Below are positions 6,036-8,164 of a stretch of 8,164 nt of DNA, piece by piece; positions within the stretch are counted from its first letter, which is position 1, and each line of letters begins with the position of its first letter. Where the stretch lies: positions 1-8,164 of the forward strand of contig JBPOJE010000004.1 of assembly GCA_052033935.1 (NCBI GenBank). The letters are read 5' to 3'. Position numbers and translations under genes: made by a program. Source of the stretch: JAGVUD01 sp052033935 (lineage in GTDB: Bacteria > Armatimonadota > UBA5829 > DSUL01). The notes beneath the pieces were generated by a model. That model saw only the letters and a program-made list of their open reading frames with translations. It did no database searches and was not told the origin of the DNA.

Positions 6036-8164
6036 TTGCCGAACTTCCGAAGATCAGCGCCGGCCGCAGTTCTGTTCTGCGTTGCGGCTGTAGCTCTCTG
6101 CGCCGCGCGCGCCGCGGCCGAGCCTCTGCTGCTAAAGGCGGGGCGGTTCGATCCTGCCGCATCAGCGCAAATCCAAAGCGTCCCACAGGACCCACACTGG
6201 CTGGTGCAGCTTCGACAGTCGCCCGGCCCCGCCGGAAGAGCGCTCATAGAACGGACCGGAGCGAAGATTGTGAGCTACGTCCCGGAGAACGCCTATCTCG
6301 TGCGGGCGGAAGGCGACGCCCCCGCCGCGCTGAAAAGCCTGAATGAGGTCGCCTGGGTGGGGCCGTATGCCGCCGCGCATCGCATTGATCCGGCGGTCCC
6401 TTCGGACTGGCGGCCCGTAACGATCACCGTCCTCACTTTTCCTGGAACAGACGGCAAGGATATTCTTCGCGCGGCAGGCGGAAAAGGCGTGCGGGTGCTA
6501 CGGTCTTCGGGCGGAGAACGCAGCAGCACGCTTGTGGCCGAGACGACGGGGGCCATGGCGCACCAGATGGCGCGGCTGCCCGGCGTGCGCTGGATCGAGC
6601 CGAGAGTGACGCCCAAGCTGTCAAACGATGTGGCGCGCGGTCTCGTCGGGATACCAGCGGTGTGGCAGAACCCGGGTGTGTTCGGCAGCGGGCAGACGGT
6701 GGCAGTGGCAGATACAGGCCTCGATGTTGGCGCGGACAGCCCCTCTCTCAGCCCTGACTTCCAAGGCCGCGTGACCGCGGCATTTGGTCTGGGGCGCCCT
6801 GGACTGACGGACGACCCGCATGGGCATGGGACTCATGTGGCGGGATCGGCACTCGGCTCAGGGGTACAGTCCGGGGCGAATCCGGCGGCGCAGAGTTACT
6901 CGGGATCGTTCGCAGGCATCGCGCCGGAAGCGAATCTGGTGGTTCAGAGCATCCTGGATTCAAATGGAGGCCTGGGCGGCATCCCCGCTGATCTCAATGA
7001 TCTTCTTGGCCAGGCGTATGCAGCGGGGGCACGAATCCACACGAATAGCTGGGGTGCCGACACGTCGGGAAGCTACCCGGCGATTTCGGCGGAAGCCGAC
7101 GAATTCGTCTGGAACAATCCGGACATGACGGTGCTCTTCGCGGCGGGAAACGAAGGGTTGGACGCCAACGCGGACGGCGTCATTGACGAGGATTCACTCA
7201 GCTCACCCGCCAGCGCTAAGAACGTCATCGCAGTCGGGGCCAGCGAGTCGCTCCGATCTTTCGGGGGATATCAGATACCGTGGGCAACGGGCTCGTGGGC
7301 CAACGATTACCCCGCCGAGCCGATCAGCAGCGACTTCGTCTCGGACGACCCGCGCGGGATGGCAGCGTTCAGCAGCCGCGGGCCGTGCGACGACGGGCGC
7401 ATAAAACCCGACATCGTAGCTCCGGGCACGAACATCATCAGTTGCCGCAGCCACGTCCCGGACGCGGGCACGTTCTGGGGCCTATACGACGGCGACTACA
7501 TATACTCGGGCGGGACGAGCATGGCCACCCCGCTGGCGGCGGGGGCGGCTGCGCTGATCCGGCAGTATCACCAGCAGATCTCCGGCGGATCGCCTTCGGC
7601 GGCGCTCGTCAAAGCGACGATGATGGTCACGGCAGATGACATGGTTCCAGGCCAGTACGGAACGGGAGCGTTTCAGGAGATGACCGCGCGACCGAACAAC
7701 GTCGAGGGCTGGGGTCTGCTCAACGTAGATGCGGCACTCTCGCAGGAGTCCCAGAAATCGTGTCACTTTGTGGACGAGAAGATAGGAATCTCGACGGGGC
7801 AGCAGAAGGCCTACAGCATTACGGTCACAAACACATCGGTGCCGCTCAGGGTTCTGCTCGTCTGGTCGGACTTTCCCGGTGACCCGGCCGCGTCGAAGGC
7901 TCTCGTCAACGACCTCGACCTGACAGTGCACTGTCCGGACAGCAGCATTCGCAACGGCAACGGCACTCTCGACCGCACGAACAACGTGGAGGGGGTTGAT
8001 ATTGCGAACCCGCTTCCCGGCTCTTACACTATCAAGGTCAGCGCATTCAAGATACCGCAGGGGCCGCAGCCCTTCGCCATTGCCGTAGAGGGCGGTCTGC
8101 CGTCGTCCCGCATCTCCGGCCACGTGCAGTCATCGCTCGGTTCGGATGTCCCCGGCGTCACGAT
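6036..8164 (+). CDS. Secreted S8 subtilisin-like serine protease, KP-43-like (C-terminus beyond window)
   Basis: Numbering is from TTG 6036; 709 residues lie in the window. Residues 1-28 form a Sec signal (RR, then hydrophobic AVLFCVAAVALC, likely cleavage after ARAAA28). A propeptide-like region runs to about 205. The peptidase S8 domain follows with Asp226 (VAVADTGLD), His264 (PHGHGTHVAG), oxyanion Asn372 (FAAGNEG) and nucleophile Ser495 (SGGTSMATPLAAG), plus FSSRGP (445-450) and IKPDIVAPG (456-464). The catalytic set is complete, so activity is expected. Residues 571-687 make a C-terminal beta domain with NDLDL (625-629), NNVEGV (649-654) and GPQPFAI, typical of KP-43-type proteases. GSWANDYP and DPRGMAAFSSRG also fit that group. 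An EF-hand-like DANADGVID (376-384) follows the oxyanion Asn. After 690, ISGHV begins what looks like a carboxypeptidase-regulatory-like beta domain, cut by the window. GTG 6021 is the alternative start. Confidence 0.94.
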   Translation, partial: MPNFRRSAPAAVLFCVAAVALCAARAAAEPLLLKAGRFDPAASAQIQSVPQDPHWLVQLRQSPGPAGRALIERTGAKIVSYVPENAYLVRAEGDAPAALKSLNEVAWVGPYAAAHRIDPAVPSDWRPVTITVLTFPGTDGKDILRAAGGKGVRVLRSSGGERSSTLVAETTGAMAHQMARLPGVRWIEPRVTPKLSNDVARGLVGIPAVWQNPGVFGSGQTVAVADTGLDVGADSPSLSPDFQGRVTAAFGLGRPGLTDDPHGHGTHVAGSALGSGVQSGANPAAQSYSGSFAGIAPEANLVVQSILDSNGGLGGIPADLNDLLGQAYAAGARIHTNSWGADTSGSYPAISAEADEFVWNNPDMTVLFAAGNEGLDANADGVIDEDSLSSPASAKNVIAVGASESLRSFGGYQIPWATGSWANDYPAEPISSDFVSDDPRGMAAFSSRGPCDDGRIKPDIVAPGTNIISCRSHVPDAGTFWGLYDGDYIYSGGTSMATPLAAGAAALIRQYHQQISGGSPSAALVKATMMVTADDMVPGQYGTGAFQEMTARPNNVEGWGLLNVDAALSQESQKSCHFVDEKIGISTGQQKAYSITVTNTSVPLRVLLVWSDFPGDPAASKALVNDLDLTVHCPDSSIRNGNGTLDRTNNVEGVDIANPLPGSYTIKVSAFKIPQGPQPFAIAVEGGLPSSRISGHVQSSLGSDVPGVT

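Noticed and set aside
5996..6346. 116-codon plus-strand frame at the beginning of the protease gene
   Set aside because: It overlaps the protease signal and propeptide in another frame. The protease frame has a signal peptide and a ribosome site, while this one is Arg-rich noise.

Overview
The window looks like part of a GC-rich bacterial chromosome. It carries three protein-coding genes, two of them cut by the window edges. On the minus strand, from about 4252 to the left edge, is a very large secreted protein built almost entirely of tandem modules of about 150 residues. Divergent from it, on the plus strand, is nadA (4669-5847), quinolinate synthase of NAD biosynthesis. Downstream on the same strand is a secreted subtilisin-family protease (6036 to the right edge) whose layout matches the KP-43-like S8 group.

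Organism: the NadA is of the longer kind found in Bacillus and many other phyla. The tandem 'YDxxANxLYLRNDxxTxWLGGxxPGS' modules resemble, from memory, repeats in large secreted proteins of Armatimonadota and similar little-cultured, GC-rich phyla. No rRNA or other phylogenetic marker is present, so the assignment is tentative. Nothing indicates phage, plasmid, insertion sequence, CRISPR or integron: I saw no transposase, integrase, tRNA or terminal repeats.

Layout: 1-4252 (minus) encodes a Sec signal peptide followed by nine complete modules. Its reading frame stays open for 1417 codons and leaves the window. 4253-4668 is a divergent intergenic region. It holds a plausible sigma70-type promoter for the repeat gene, a long leader containing a possible 56-codon upstream ORF with a consensus Shine-Dalgarno, and a tandem 9-bp repeat ahead of nadA. 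5848-6035 holds a hairpin just after nadA and a good extended -10 promoter, so the protease is probably transcribed separately from nadA.

How the parts relate: nadA is a lone housekeeping gene, with no nadB or nadC beside it. The repeat protein and the protease are both exported and may act at the cell surface or outside the cell. Nothing in the sequence shows that they work together. The features most worth a second look are the module array, in which an aspartate-rich DxDGxxD loop is complete only in modules 1, 3, 5 and 7, and the candidate upstream ORF that overlaps the start of the repeat gene. I do not see a clear new defence, mobile or biosynthetic system.
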